A stretch of 64,000 bases of DNA, taken from NCBI GenBank assembly GCA_033977085.1, contig CP138906.1, positions 992,001 through 1,056,000 of the forward strand, read 5' to 3'. The first letter of the stretch is position 1, and every line of letters starts with the position of its first letter. The notes below the pieces were generated by a model. The model worked only from the letters and a program-made list of their open reading frames with translations, was not told the DNA's origin and searched no databases. Source of the DNA: Apirhabdus apintestini. GTDB taxonomy: Bacteria; Pseudomonadota; Gammaproteobacteria; Enterobacterales; Enterobacteriaceae. A program made the translations under genes and the position numbers. Below, in pieces: positions 1 to 12,158 of this stretch.

Positions 1-84
1 TTCGCCAGACAGCGGCGCGACAATCTCAATGGTTCCGGTGTCACTGTTACCTTTGTCACCGAACAGTTTACTAAATAACCCCAT
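1..84 (-). CDS. crr: PTS glucose-specific EIIA component, N-terminal part
   Basis: This is the start of the cytoplasmic phosphocarrier EIIA-Glc, which passes phosphate from HPr to the glucose permease and signals to adenylate cyclase and to other permeases. The first 28 codons are visible, beginning MGLFSKLFGD and running into the conserved TIEIVAPLSGE segment. The rest lies beyond the window edge. A good ribosome site (AGGAGAGAAGG) sits just before the ATG. It follows ptsI by about 44 bases on the same strand, as in the enterobacterial ptsH-ptsI-crr operon. The frame is intact over the visible part. Confidence 0.93.
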   Translation of the reverse strand, partial: MGLFSKLFGDKGNSDTGTIEIVAPLSGE

Positions 85-127
85 TAACCTTCTCTCCTAA
101 GCAGTAATTTGGGCCGCATCCTCGGAA

Positions 128-1854
128 TTAGCAGATCGTTTTTTCTTCAATAAACTTGTTAACCAGCGCCATTAACTCGTCCGTAGTCGGCTGAGCCAGC
201 GCCTGTTCTGCTAAAACCTTCGCATCTTCGAAGTTCGTGTTACGAATAATTTTCTTAATGCGTGGAATAGAAATGGCGCTCATGCTGAATTCGTCCAGCC
301 CCATTCCCAGCAACAGAAGTGTAGCACGTTCATCGCCAGCAAGCTCACCACACATACCGGTCCACTTACCTTCAGCATGAGATGCATCAATAACCTGCTT
401 AATTAAGTTCAGGACCGACGGTGACATCGGCTGGTAAAGATGTGAAATCATATCATTACCACGGTCGACTGCCAGCGTATACTGTGTCAGATCGTTAGTC
501 CCAATGCTAAAGAAGTCAACTTCTTTCGCTAAGTGGCGTGCAATAGTCGCTGCCGCCGGTGTTTCAACCATTACGCCGATTTCAATCTGCTCATCGAACG
601 CTTTCCCTTCCTGGCGCAGTTCTGCTTTGAACTCTTCAATAGATTGCTTCAGAGAGCGCACTTCTTCTACGGAAATGATCATCGGGAACATGATGCGCAG
701 CTTGCCGAAAGCGGAGGCGCGAAGGATGGCGCGCAGCTGATCGCGCAGGATTTCTTTGCGATCCATTGCGATACGAATGGCGCGCCAGCCCAGGAACGGG
801 TTTTCTTCTTTCGGGAAGTTCATGTACGGCAGTTCTTTATCGCCGCCGATGTCCATGGTACGAACGATCACCGCCTGATCGCCACAGGCTTCCGCCACGG
901 CTTTATAGGCTTCAAACTGCTCTTCTTCTGTCGGCAGTGCGTCGCGGTCCATAAACAGGAATTCTGTACGATATAAACCTACACCTTCAGCGCCGTTACG
1001 CTCCGCGCCTGCGATATCGCGCACGGTGCCGATATTGGCGCAAACTTCAACCTGATGGCCATCAAGGGTGATAGCGGGCAGATCTTTCAGTTTTGCCAGT
1101 TCGTTTTTCTCTTCGGCAACCTGCTTTTGCAGCGCGCGCTGCGCTTCAATAACGTCGTTGCTCGGATTAACAAATACCTGGTTATTCACGGCGTCGAGAA
1201 TCAGATAATCATCATTCTTAACGCGTTTGGTAACATCGCCAGTACCCACAATCGCCGGCAATTCGAGAGAGCGCGCCATGATTGAGGTATGAGAAGTACG
1301 ACCGCCAAGATCGGTGATAAAACCGAGCACTTTATTCAGGTTAAGCTGCGCGGTTTCTGACGGCGTGAGGTCTGCGGCAACCAGAATGACTTCATCCTGA
1401 ATGGCGCTTAAATCGATAATAGCCAGACCCAGAATATTGCGCAGCAGGCGTTTGCCGATGTCGCGTACGTCGGCGGCGCGTTCTTTCAGATATTCGTCGT
1501 CAAGCTCTTCCAGGGCGGTGGCTTGGCCTTCGATAACCTCATGTGCGGCCGCGTCAGCCGTAATGAGTTTATCTTTTATCAGGGCTATGATTTCCTGCTC
1601 CAGCTCCTCATCTTCGAGTAGCATAATATGCCCTTCAAAGATGGCTTCTTTTTCTTCGCCGAAAGTCTCGCCTGCTTTTTCTTTGATAGCTTCAAGTTGC
1701 GCGGATGCTTTGGAGCGCCCGTTTATAAAGCGCTCAATTTCCTGCGGGACCTTGTCGGCAGAAATTTTTTCCGGTCGATGACAATTTCATCTTCTTTCAA
1801 CAGCAGTGCTTTGCCGAAAGCGATACCCGGGGATGCTAAAATGCCTGAAATCAT
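128..1854 (-). CDS. ptsI: PTS enzyme I (phosphoenolpyruvate-protein phosphotransferase), frame broken by one base
   Basis: Enzyme I takes phosphate from PEP and passes it to HPr at the head of the sugar phosphotransferase system in the cytoplasm. The phospho-histidine motif [13 protein letters not shown], the PEP-binding [11 protein letters not shown] segment and the active-site Cys motif GMCGELAGD are all present, and the end EEKTIC matches the family. The true start is the ATG at 1854 ([17 protein letters not shown]). The frame from that start is lost at a T6 run (1765-1770, A6 on the coding strand). Adding one base there gives 575 residues, the exact E. coli length. It lies between ptsH and crr. 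I think a run-length sequencing error is likelier than a real null allele. Confidence 0.93.
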
Positions 1855-1902
1855 AACCCTTACCTTACTTGTGACTGATATATGTTCGACCTCGAATATG
1901 AT

Positions 1903-2160
1903 TTATTCGAGTTCCACCATCAGTTTGACCAGATGTTCAACTGCCTGCTGTTCATCTTCACCTTCAGCGGAGAGGGTTACAACTGTACCCTGAGTCAGGC
2001 CCAGTGTTTGCAGTTTGAACAGGCTTTTCGCACTAGCGCTCTTACCGTTGGAGGTTACGGTGATTTCAGACGTAAAGCCTTTAGCTTCTTTTACGAACTG
2101 GGCGGCAGGGCGAGTGTGCAGGCCATTTGGCGCAGTAATGGTAACTTCTTGCTGGAACAT
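1903..2160 (-). CDS. ptsH: Phosphocarrier protein HPr
   Basis: HPr is the small cytoplasmic shuttle that carries phosphate from enzyme I to the sugar-specific EIIA proteins. At 85 residues it has the exact family length. The phosphorylated histidine lies in NGLHTRPAAQF, and the conserved serine-46 region appears as SASAKSLFKLQ. The frame is intact. It is the first gene of the ptsH-ptsI-crr operon, with about 48 bases before ptsI. The upstream gap up to the cysK terminator would hold its promoters, which I did not resolve. Confidence 0.96.
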   Translation of the reverse strand: MFQQEVTITAPNGLHTRPAAQFVKEAKGFTSEITVTSNGKSASAKSLFKLQTLGLTQGTVVTLSAEGEDEQQAVEHLVKLMVELE

Positions 2161-2532
2161 TCTATTTCCCCAACTTTATAGGTTTAATCTAGCGGTACTA
2201 AAGCTTAGCCTGAGGCAATGGCTTTAGCCGGTATGAATTAGCACATGCGACAAGCGTAACGCGGTGCCTGATGCTAAGAGACGCGAAACGTGCTGATGTT
2301 TCGCGCTTCGCTCGACATTAACCATTATGCAGCGGAATGGTCACTGATACCAAATCGTTAAAACGATTCAGCTACAGGATTACGCCCTGATTAATTTCGC
2401 GCATCGAAATAATGAGCAGGTTAAATACCAGAGCGGAAGGGTGTAAGCAATAACGCTGAGGGTGAAAGTTTGATGAAGGCCACAAAAAAGCACCGGCGAA
2501 GGTGCTTTTTTGTTCAAAAACGAAGTGTGGCA
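2161..2532. other. Intergenic region between ptsH and cysK
   Basis: No gene is seen here. The part next to ptsH should carry the pts promoters. The end next to cysK holds the terminator at 2484-2511. Confidence 0.5.
2484..2511 (-). terminator. Rho-independent terminator after cysK
   Basis: A GCACC/GGTGC stem sits between an A6 run and a T6 run, so it can end transcription in both directions. It lies just past the cysK stop codon. Confidence 0.85.
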
Positions 2533-3501
2533 TTATTGTTGCAATTCTTTTTCACTAAAAAGATCGGCAAATAGCGCCGTGCTGAGATAACGCTCACCGG
2601 ATGAGGGAAGGATGACTACCATTGTCTTTTCCGCGAAAGCCGCATCTTGCTGGAGCTTTAACGCCGCAGCAACCGCGGCGCCCGAGGATATTCCCGCCAG
2701 AATCCCTTCTTCCTCCATTAAGCGGCGTGCGGTAGATATCGCTTCTTCATTCGTTATGCCGATGACTTTATCAACCAGATTTAAGTCAAGGTTATCAGGG
2801 ATAAAGCCCGCGCCGATGCCCTGAATTTTATGTGGCCCTGGCTTGAGCTCTTTTCCGCTAGCGCTTGGGCAATTACCGGTGAATCGGTGGGTTCGACGGC
2901 CACGCTGATGAGAGATTTTTACCTTTACTATTTTTAAGATAACGAGACACGCCGGTTAGCGTTCCGCCAGTGCCCACGCCCGCGATAAATACATCCACCT
3001 CGCCGTCGGTATCATCCCAGATTTCAGGGCCGGTAGTTTTTTCATGAATCTCAGGATTTGCGGGGTTGCTGAACTGTTGCAGCAGGAGGTATTTTTCCGG
3101 GGCGCTGGCGACAATTTCTTCCGCCTTTTTAATTGCGCCTTTCATCCCACTGGCGCCGTCGGTTAGCACCAGGTGCGCGCCTAGCGCTTTCAATAGCTTG
3201 CGGCGTTCAATACTCATAGTTTCCGGCATAGTGAGCGTTAACTTATATCCCTGGCTGCCGCAACATATGCAAGGGCTATGCCCGTATTGCCGCTAGTGGG
3301 CTCAACCAGTTCCATGCCGGGTTTAAGAAGGCCACGTTTTTCTGCATCCCAAATCATATTGGCGCCGATACGGCATTTTACGCTAAAGCTCGGGTTGCGG
3401 GATTCAATTTTAGCCAGAATTCGTCCGTTGCCGATGCGATTCAGTCTCACCAGCGGCGTATGGCCAATGGTTAGCGAATTGTCTTCATAAATCTTACTCA
3501 T
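2533..3501 (-). CDS. cysK: Cysteine synthase A (O-acetylserine sulfhydrylase), frame broken three times
   Basis: CysK makes cysteine from O-acetylserine and sulfide using PLP. Visible signatures are the PLP-lysine segment SFSVKCRIGANMI, the substrate loop PTSGNTGIALA and the PLP-phosphate loop GVGTGGTLTGVSRYL. The C-terminus runs to SEKELQQ. Three one-base losses break the frame, all in G runs on the coding strand: near 3245 (AGGGATATA), 2903 (GCGTGGCC) and 2864 (GCGGAAAAG). Restoring three bases gives 323 residues, the E. coli length. It lies between the pts operon and cysZ, as in E. coli. Three separate run-length losses in an otherwise highly conserved gene suggest sequencing error. Confidence 0.9.
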
Positions 3502-3820
3502 AACCCGTCCTTAACTGTATGAAAATTGAGGATTGCTCCAGCATACTGACTTACTATACCCGCGGAAGTAAGGATTTTGCATAACGATATGCCCGGGCGA
3601 TATAACTCGTCATAGTATGAAGCAATGCAGCAAATTTGCCCGCTTTCGACTGCGCGTTACCGTAAGCCGTTTTATGCGCAAAGGGCGGTTAGTTGTCGAT
3701 AATGTGAATACTTGCTGACCGTTGCTTGCTCTAATTTACCTTGCACGCATTTCAGTGAGGGCCTCTTTCCGCTAGCTGGCGGGAAGAGGCGTTTACAAAG
3801 GTGCTTTGCGTTGACGCCAG
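3502..3820. other. Intergenic region between cysZ and cysK
   Basis: This 319-base gap should hold the CysB-activated cysK promoter. I could not assign the activator site from the sequence, and I see no open frame worth calling. Confidence 0.4.
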
Positions 3821-4591
3821 TTAGCGCATTTCAATGCCGTTTCGTAAATGCTGCCGATAACAATCCACCCATAATGCCGTAGCGCCGCATACCGCGACCG
3901 GCATAATGACCAGGTTAATCACCGGGATTAACGTGAATAGGTTAACCAGCGCGCCAAACTGCAAGTGGGTGTATTTGCGTTGATGCAGAGCGACGCGCAT
4001 CTCGGCAAACGGGACTTTATGATTATCGAACGGATAGTCACAGTACTGGATGGCCAGCATCCATGCGCTAAAGAGGAACCAAAGTACTGGCGCTATCGTT
4101 TGCCCAATTCCAGGGATAAAATAGAGAATCAGTAATCCCAGCGCGCGCGGCAAATACCAGATAAATTTTTGCCATTCCCGCTTCATTATTCGCGGAATAT
4201 CTTTTATTAGCTCAAGAACGCCGGTTTCCGGCGGCACAGATCCGACAAGCCTCGCTTCAAGCTGCTCGGCCAGCAATCCATTAAACGGTGCCGCTATCCA
4301 GTTGGCGAGCGTGGCAAAGAAATAGCCAAAAATAAGCAACACAGAAATTACCGCCAGTGGCCAAAGTAAATAGTTAAGCCATTGAAGCCAGCCTGGCACA
4401 TAAGCCATCAGCGCGGGTATCCAGGCGCTGAGGCGGGTAAATAACCACCAGAAAGCTCCGCCTAAGAGCAAAATATTGACCAGCAGAGGCAGGATGACGA
4501 AGCGCCGGATGCCTGGTTCTTTGATAAGCGCCCAGCCCCGGGAAAAATAGTGCAGACCGCTATGTGCGATGTTGCCAGTCTGTGAAACCAT
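3821..4591 (-). CDS. cysZ: Sulfate transporter CysZ
   Basis: This inner-membrane protein of 256 residues matches CysZ, which brings sulfate into the cell for cysteine synthesis. Several hydrophobic segments are clear: one around residues 28-55, one around 68-95 ending in a TLANWIAAPFNGLLAEQLE loop, and two in the C-terminal half. The motif GLLILYFIPGIGQTIAPVLW and the C-terminal cysteine-containing VAVCGATALWVDCYRQHLR are typical. The frame is intact. It lies upstream of cysK on the same strand and is divergent from zipA, the conserved enterobacterial layout. Confidence 0.93.
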   Translation of the reverse strand: MVSQTGNIAHSGLHYFSRGWALIKEPGIRRFVILPLLVNILLLGGAFWWLFTRLSAWIPALMAYVPGWLQWLNYLLWPLAVISVLLIFGYFFATLANWIAAPFNGLLAEQLEARLVGSVPPETGVLELIKDIPRIMKREWQKFIWYLPRALGLLILYFIPGIGQTIAPVLWFLFSAWMLAIQYCDYPFDNHKVPFAEMRVALHQRKYTHLQFGALVNLFTLIPVINLVIMPVAVCGATALWVDCYRQHLRNGIEMR

Positions 4592-4823
4592 GTTAGGTGA
4601 TGCTCCTTATAAAACAGCCGGTTTACTATTTGCCTATCATAGGCCGGTGTAAATGGGATAACCAATTCAGATATGGTCGAAAAAGAAGCAAAAAAGCGTT
4701 TTAATGCGATCTTTATGCTCTGAAAACCTTGCCTACACTTGCACTTAAGCAGATGGACCAATACTCTTAGTAAGTAAATGTTTGCCGTGGTGGCAAGGTG
4801 TTAGAACAACAGAGAATATAACG

Positions 4824-5819
4824 ATGCAGGATTTGCGTCTGATATTAATCATTGTTGGCGCGATCGCTATAATTGCCTTACTTGTGCACGGCCTGTGGAC
4901 CAGCCGTAAGGAACGTTCGGCCATTTTCCGCGATCGTCCGCTTAAGCGTATTAAGCCAAAATACGATGATGACATTGATGGGCTGAGCGATGATGCTGAA
5001 GAAGGTGTAGGAGAAGTGCGCGTGCGTCGCGTCACTCCGGCTACGCCGCCAGTAGAAGAATCATCAACGGTATCTCGCCAGTCATCGACTTTACGTGATA
5101 AGAGTCCGGTCGCGCCGCCGCGTCCTCAGGTGCAGGAGCCGCGCATCGCTCAATCCGAACCGATTCAGCAGTCAGATTCGTCGGCTAAGGTCGTTCAGGA
5201 TGCTCCTGTTGCGCACGATGCAGGAAGTCATACGGCCCCGTTAGAGGGTGCTGCAGGCCAGTCCGGCGTTAGTCAATCTGACGCTGAATTACCGCACCAC
5301 GAAAAGCGTGAAAGCTCATCGGCTGCATCGGCGCCAACTTCAGTGCCAGACACTATAGCAGCGGTGCCAGAAAAGGCGCCGGAAAAGCCTGTGCGTAAAG
5401 AGGCGGTGATTGTGATGAATGTCGCTGCCCATGCCGGGACTCGAGCTCAGTGGCGATATTTTGTTGAGCAGTATCCAACAGGCTGGATTTAAATTCGGCG
5501 ACATGAATATCTTTCATCGTCATCTTAGCCCAGACGGCAGCGGCCCCGTTTTATTTAGCCTGGCGAATATGGTAAAGCCTGGTTCATTCGATCCGGAAAC
5601 AATGCACGATTTTATGACGCCAGGGTGACTATTTTTATGCAGGTACCTTCTTACGGCGATGCCTTGCAAAACTTTAAGTTGATGCTGCAGTCTGCGCAGC
5701 ATATCGCCGATGATGTCGGCGGCGTGGTGCTGGACGATCAGCGCCGTATGATGACGCCGCAGAAACTGCGCGAATATCAGGAAATCGTTCGTGAAGAGAT
5801 AGGACACGCGAGCGTGTAA
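4824..5819 (+). CDS. zipA: Cell division protein ZipA, frame broken twice
   Basis: ZipA anchors FtsZ filaments to the inner membrane early in division. The start is set at the ATG at 4824 (MQDLRLILIIVGAIAIIALL), which gives the expected N-terminal membrane anchor. A charged and then proline/glutamine-rich linker follows, then the FtsZ-binding domain (GFKFGDMNIFHRH, MVKPGSFDPETMHDFMTPG, LREYQEIVREEIGHASV). A surplus base near 5442 (ACTCGAGC) and a missing G in GGG at 5624-5626 break the frame and cancel out, giving 331 residues. ligA follows after a terminator. ZipA is usually essential, so I suspect sequencing errors. Confidence 0.9.
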
Positions 5820-5849
5820 CTTAACTTGCAGGACCCAAGTTTCGCTCTC

Positions 5850-5876
5850 AAAACCTCCGCCAGTCGGGGGTTTTTT
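5850..5876 (+). terminator. Rho-independent terminator after zipA
   Basis: ACCTCCG pairs with CGGGGGT and is followed by a T run, between zipA and ligA. Confidence 0.7.
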
Positions 5877-5893
5877 ATCGCAGATGGTATGCT

Positions 5894-7917
5894 ATGAAAA
5901 CTATTGATGAAAAATTAACGCAGCTGCGAACTACGCTTCGCCATCATGAATATTTGTATCACGTACTGGATACACCTGAAGTACCGGATGCGGAATACGA
6001 TCGCCTAATGCGCGAGTTGCGCACGCTTGAGGAGGCGCATCCTGAATTAATTACGCCCGATTCGCCTACCCAGCGCGTAGGGGCGCAGCCGCTGAGCGCT
6101 TTTACTCAAGTGCGCCACGAAATTCCCATGCTTTCACTGGATAATGTATTTGATGAGGAGAGCTGGCGGGCCTTTTACAAACGCATTCGCGATCGTTTAA
6201 AAACCGCAGACGACATCACTTTTTGCTGTGAACTCAAGCTGGATGGCCTGGCGGTAAGTTTGCTTTATGAAGAAGGCGTTCTGGTGCGTGCGGCTACCCG
6301 GGGCGATGGTACGACAGGGGAAAACATTACCAGTAATGTCCGTACTATTCGGTCAATACCGCTTAAGCTACGGGGAGATAATATCCCCACGCGTCTTGAA
6401 GTGAGGGGCGAGGTATTTTTGCCGCAGGCCGGTTTTGAAAAAATTAATGAGGAGGCGCGGCGGCGCGGCGGGAAAGTTTTGCGAATCCCCGCAATGCCGC
6501 TGCGGGTTCATTACGCCAGTTAGATCCCCGCATAACCGCACAGCGACCGTTAACGTTTTTTGCTACGGCGTTGGGCTATTGGAAGGTGGCACTCTGCCAG
6601 ATAGTCATATCGAACGGCTGGCGCGTTTTAAGACTTGGGGATTGCCGGTAAGTTCGCGCGTGCAGCTGTGTCGGGGCGAACAAGAGGTGCTGGATTTCTA
6701 CCAGGCGGTTGAGCGCGATCGTCCTGGGCTGGGTTTTGATATCGACGGCGTAGTTATTAAGGTTGATTCGCTACCGTTACAGGAAGAGCTTGGTTATGTT
6801 GCCCGCGCGCCGCGCTGGGCTGTAGCCTTTAAGTTCCCGGCTCAGGAGCAGATGACAACGGTGCGCGATGTCGAGTTCCAGGTTGGGCGCACCGGCGCTA
6901 TAACGCCCGTGGCGCGCCCGGAACCCGTTCAGGTTGCCGGCGCGCTGGTTAGCAATGCCACACTTCATAATGCGGATGAAATTGCGCGGCTTGGTTTACG
7001 CATTGGTGACACCGTCGTTGTTCGACGTGCGGGCGATGTGATACCGCAGGTGGTGAGCGTAGTGCTTTCTGCGCGTCCGCAAGAAACGCGTGAAATTGTT
7101 TTTCCTTCACACTGCCCGGTGTGTGGATCGGACGTGGAGCGCGTAGAGGGCGAAGCCGTAGCGCGCTGTACCGGCGGATTGATTTGCGGTGCACAGCGAA
7201 AAGAAGCTCTAAAGCACTTTGTTTCACGTCGCGCGATGGACGTTGACGGGCTGGGTGAAAAAATTATCGACCAATTAGTGGAGCGCGAATATGTGTCCAC
7301 ACCGGCAGATCTTTTCCGCCTATCGGCGGGTGCGCTAACCGGGCTCGATCGCATGGGGCCGAAATCGGCGCAAAATTTAGTCAATGCGCTAGAAACATCA
7401 AAACAGACGACTTTCGCACGCTTCCTGTATGCGTTAGGGATCCGTGAGGTCGGCGAAGCGACGGCTGCCGGGCTGGCTGCACACTATGGTTCATTAGATG
7501 CACTCATGGCGGCGGATGCGGATTCTTTGTGTCAAGTGCCGGACGTAGGGGCAATTGTCGCGGCTCACGTAGTGAATTTTTTGAAGAAGAAAGCAATCGC
7601 GACGTAATTCGTGACCTGGTACAAAAGGTGGGTATTACCTGGCCCGCGCCGCAGGTGGTACGTGTAGATGAGATAGATAGCCCCTTTGCAGGAAAAACGG
7701 TGGTGCTTACCGGAACGTTAAGCCTGATGTCGCGTGATGATGCGAAAGCGAAACTGGTGGCTCTTGGCGCTAAAGTCAGCGGCAGCGTATCGAAAAAACC
7801 GATATGGTTATCGCTGGTGAAGCGGCCGGTTCTAAATTGACTAAGGCCCAGGAACTTGGCGTTCGGGTCCTTTCCGAACAGGAGATGTTACAGTTGCTGG
7901 ACAACCAACATGGATAA
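5894..7917 (+). CDS. ligA: NAD-dependent DNA ligase LigA, frame broken four times
   Basis: LigA seals nicks in DNA during replication and repair. The parts appear in order: domain Ia (EYDRLMRELRTLE), the adenylation lysine in CELKLDGLAVS, the OB-fold region (FQVGRTGAITPVARPEPV), the four-cysteine zinc finger (HCPVCGSDVE, CTGGLICGAQ), helix-hairpin-helix repeats, and a C-terminal BRCT domain (FAGKTVVLTGTLS). Single bases are missing in runs near 6478 (T), 6556 (T), 7580 (T) and 7798 (A). Restoring four gives 675 residues, close to the E. coli 671. The gene is essential, so four independent real frameshifts are not credible. The stop overlaps ypeB by 8 bases. Confidence 0.93.
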
Positions 7918-8124
7918 AACTCAGTTAGTACGTATTGCGAATACGGCGATGCCTTTTGGTAAATATCAGGGGCGGGCGCTCATTGATTTGCCGGAAGAGT
8001 ATCTACTGTGGTTTCAGCGCAAAGGGAGTTCCCGAAGGGAGCGCTGGGAGAACTTATGGCGCTAACGCTGGCAATAAAGATTGAAGGGCTGGATGAGTTA
8101 GTGCGACCTTTAAAACAACAATGA
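7910..8124 (+). CDS. ypeB: DUF3820 family protein YpeB, frame broken once
   Basis: This is a short protein of the DUF3820 family with no known activity. The N-terminus MDKTQLVRIANTAMPFGKY and the motif LIDLPEEYLLWFQRKG are characteristic. One G is missing in AAAGGGAGT near 8027. With it restored the frame continues as EFPKGALGELMALTLAIKIEG to the stop at 8124, giving 71 residues. The start overlaps the end of ligA, so the two are probably co-transcribed, as in E. coli. Confidence 0.85.
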
Positions 8125-8310
8125 TTTGATATCACCAGCCGATGACCACGCCCGGTGGGCGTGGTGATTATCGGGCTCAGCGTTAATTTAGTTGAATTAA
8201 CCCTTAACCGGCAGGCGGCAGTCTCTTTCACGAATTTACTACTACATCTGTAAGGGACGAAATCAGTGCCGCCTTCAATTCAGGCGTTTCTTTACTCTTC
8301 GCTAGCTGAA

Positions 8311-9290
8311 TTATACCGCCCGATCGCCGTTTTCTTGCTGCCGCTTATAACGCTGAGCGAGGACGGCGCAAACCATTAACTGGATTTGGTGAAAAATCAT
8401 AAGCGGTAGCACAATCATCCCTACGGCTGAAGTCGGAAATAAAATATTTGCCATTGGTATGCCATTGGCGAGGCTTTTCTTCGAACCGCAAAAAACGATT
8501 GTAATTTCATCAGCTTTATTAAAGCCCAAACGTCGCGCCATTAACGTATTAATAGCAATGACCATAGCTAATAGAATAACGCTGACCACTATGATAAAGA
8601 GCAGTGAGCCGGCACCGACCTTATGCCAGATACCGTGCGTTACCGCTTCACTAAAGGCGGTATAAACCACAAGGAGAATCGACGTCTGGTCCGTTTTACC
8701 AAGCCATTTTTTGTTGCGTTCAATCCAGCGCCCGGTGAGCGGGCGCGAGAGGTGGCCCAGCACAAAAGGCAGCAGGAGTTGTAGCATAATACTTCCGACC
8801 TGGCGCAGGCTATCGCCGCTGCTACCGTGTATGTGCATCAAGAGGTTAACCAGCAGCGGGGAGATAAATATGCCCAGCAGACTAGAGGCGGAGGCGGAAC
8901 ACACTGCGGCAGCGACGTTACCGCCGGCTAGCGATGTGAAGGCGATAGCCGATTGTACCGTGGCGGGCAAAATACAAAGATAAATGAAGCCAGCGTAGAT
9001 TTCCGGACTCACATTTACCGGCGCCCACCGGGCAAAAAGCACCCCTAAAACAGGAAAAACGATAAAGGTGCTGCACATTACCCAGAGATGTAATCGCCAG
9101 TGACTACCCCCGGCAAGAATTGCTTCGCGGGATAATTTCGCCCCGTGCATAAAAAGAGTACGGCGATAGCGATATTTGTCAGCCATGAAAAGTAAACGAT
9201 GGCCTGCCCCTTTGCGGGTAAAAATGACGCCAGAAGAACAGTACCAATGAGTATCAGGGTAAATGGATCAAAAATACGTTGCAGTCTCAT
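8311..9290 (-). CDS. yfeH: Bile acid:sodium symporter family protein YfeH, frame broken once
   Basis: This multi-spanning inner-membrane protein matches YfeH of the bile acid/sodium symporter superfamily. Its substrate in bacteria is not established. Diagnostic stretches are FMHGAKLSREAILAGG, LPATVQSAIAFTSLAGGN, FVLGHLSRPLTGRWIERNK and FCGSKKSLANGIPMANILF. The correct start is the ATG at 9290 (MRLQRIFDPFTLILIG). A T is missing from a run on the coding strand (A5 at 9155-9159 in the plus strand). Restoring it gives 326 residues. It is convergent with ligA-ypeB, as in E. coli. Confidence 0.88.
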
Positions 9291-9755
9291 TCAGTTACCT
9301 CAAGTAGTGCATATCGATATTGTGCAGGGGCATGTTTAAGAAATGAAACGAATTTATTGTATTTATTTATGAAGCGCATCGGGTAACGCGGTGCAACTGC
9401 CGGTGAATATCTCTCTGGCGGGCTTAAGAATAGCGCCGTTGGCTTACTGCGCGTTAAGGGTGGGGAAGAGCCACCTTACACAAGGGAGATGGGTTATTTA
9501 AATGACAATTTCTGCAAGGGATGATGTACAGGATGGGCCTCATCTGCCCATATCACACACTAAAAATGTTAAGCACCTTAATCCTGCTAACTGCCTGAAT
9601 TTAGACCGGTAAGTTTCAACCGCTCGGCGGGAGCGTCTGGCTGTGGATATTGAAGAGCCGTCTTGTTTAATAGGATAACAGGTGAATTATTAGGCTGAAG
9701 GCGTTATCAAATCCGTCCAGGAAGAGGAAAAGCGGATTTTGTACCGACGACGATG
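9291..9755. other. Non-coding gap between yfeH and IS21 copy 1
   Basis: I see no supported gene or RNA in these 465 bases. It would include the yfeH promoter. In E. coli this chromosomal interval holds other genes (yfeR, yfeN, xap), which are absent here. Confidence 0.4.
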
Positions 9756-9760
9756 TGAGA
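9756..9760. repeat. Target-site duplication of IS21 copy 1 (left)
   Basis: TGAGA here is repeated directly after the element at 11713-11717. Confidence 0.85.
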
Positions 9761-9828
9761 TGTCAACAACGGGTAAAAAGTGATCCACTTACCGTCACCA
9801 CCAACGGTCTAATATTGATCCACCTTGC

Positions 9829-10606
9829 TTACTCAGGATTAGCTTCCGCTATAACCCCGGCCTTTCGTTTCTGCTTCAGTCGATAGCTCTCTCCTTTTAT
9901 CTGGACTACGTGTGAGTGATGTAAGATCCGGTCCAGCATTGCCGATGTCAGGGCTGCATCACCCGCGAACGTCTGGTCCCACTGCCCGAACGGCAGGTTA
10001 GAGGTCAGGATCATCGCGCTCTTTTCGTAACGTTTGGCAATGACCTGGAAGAACAGCTTTGCCTCTTCCTGGCTGAACGGCAGATAGCCTATTTCGTCGA
10101 TGATGAGCAGTTTGGGGGCCATGACACCGCGATTGAGTGTCGTTTTGTAACGCCCCTGACGCTGGGAAGTCGACAGCTGTAACAGCAGGTCCGCTGCTGT
10201 TGTGAAGCGAACCTTGATGCCCGCCCGTACTGCCTCGTAGCCCATGGCTATCGCCAGATGTGTTTTCCCCACGCCCGAGGGGCCCAGCAACACGATGTTT
10301 TCGTTACGTTCGATGAAGCTCAGGGAACGCAGCGACTGGATTTGCTTCTGAGGTGCGCCGGTGGCGAAGGTGAAGTCGTATTCCTCGAACGTCTTCACCG
10401 CCGGGAAGGCTGCCATCCGCGTGTACATCGCCTGTTTACGCTGATGCCGGGCCAGTTTCTCCTCATGTAGCAGGTGCTCCAGGAAGTCCATATAGCTCCA
10501 TTCCTGATCCACTGCCTGTTGCGACAGTGCCGGCGCCGCGCCGATAAGGCTGTCCAGCTGGGCTGTTCAGCAAGCACCATCAGCCGTTGATGTTGTAGTT
10601 CGACCA

Positions 10607-10610
<4 letters not shown>
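9829..10610 (-). pseudogene. istB: IS21-family helper ATPase IstB, frame broken (copy 1)
   Basis: IstB is the AAA+ ATPase that assists the IstA transposase and affects target choice. The Walker A motif GPSGVGKTHLAIAMGYEA and Walker B KLLIIDEIGYLPFSQ are present. Compared with the intact copy at 30015-30797, one A is missing near 10559 (CTGGGCTG against CTGGAGCTG), which cuts the first 19 or so residues out of frame. A shorter product could still start at an internal ATG at 10512. Otherwise it is virtually identical to copies 2 and 3. Confidence 0.9.
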
Positions 10611-11628
<1,018 letters not shown>

Positions 11629-11712
11629 AAGCTCCCTGTATTCAGAGGAGCAGATTAACCCTGGATCAGTTTTCAACCGCTGGGGTGGATCAGTTTTGCA
11701 CCGTTGGTAACA

Positions 11713-11717
11713 TGAGA
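11713..11717. repeat. Target-site duplication of IS21 copy 1 (right)
   Basis: TGAGA matches the left flank at 9756-9760. Confidence 0.85.
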
Positions 11718-11821
11718 GGTTAGGGCGCATAGTTACCCAATAATCTCTTAACCACCGTAGTATATTGACTGGTGTTTATTCGGATGGCGAGCGTGTGTGG
11801 TATTAAGCGTTGCTGGATAGC

Positions 11822-12158
11822 AAAAAGCGCTTTTAGGGCGCTTTTTACACTGGTGGAGCGTGCAGGATGACTCGCTGCGCTCGCCCTTCGGGCCGGCGCC
11901 GCAGGCGGCACCGTAGTCTCACTGCGTTCGACTCGAACCTGCTGCAGCTTCAGATCGTTACAAACTGCGCATAGCAAAAAGCGCTTTTAGGGCGTTTTTT
12001 CACTGGTGGGTCGTGCAGGATGACTCGCGGTGCTCGCCCTTCGGGCCGGCGCTGCAGGCGGCACCGTAGTCTCACTGCGTTCGACCCGAACCTGCTGCAG
12101 TTTCGAATCGTTACAAACTGCGCATAGCAAAAAAGCGCCTTTAGGGCGCTTTTTACAT
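11822..12158 (-). repeat. Two ~154-bp tandem repeats tailed with the tRNA-Lys 3' end (rtT-like)
   Basis: Downstream of tRNA-Lys, in its direction of transcription, a unit of 153-155 bases occurs twice. Each unit starts with a terminator-like hairpin (AAGCGCC/GGCGCTT between A and T runs), continues through a conserved GC-rich stretch with a GCCCTTCGGGC hairpin, and ends in a copy of the last ~17 bases of tRNA-Lys including CCA. The tRNA ends line up at 12159 (real tRNA), 12004 and 11851. The first 17-base tail is exact and the second differs slightly. The arrangement resembles the rtT repeats downstream of E. coli tyrT. Function is unknown. Confidence 0.8.

Noticed and set aside
533..976. Long plus-strand frame opposite ptsI
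   Set aside because: It is antisense to a well-supported conserved gene and has no family features.
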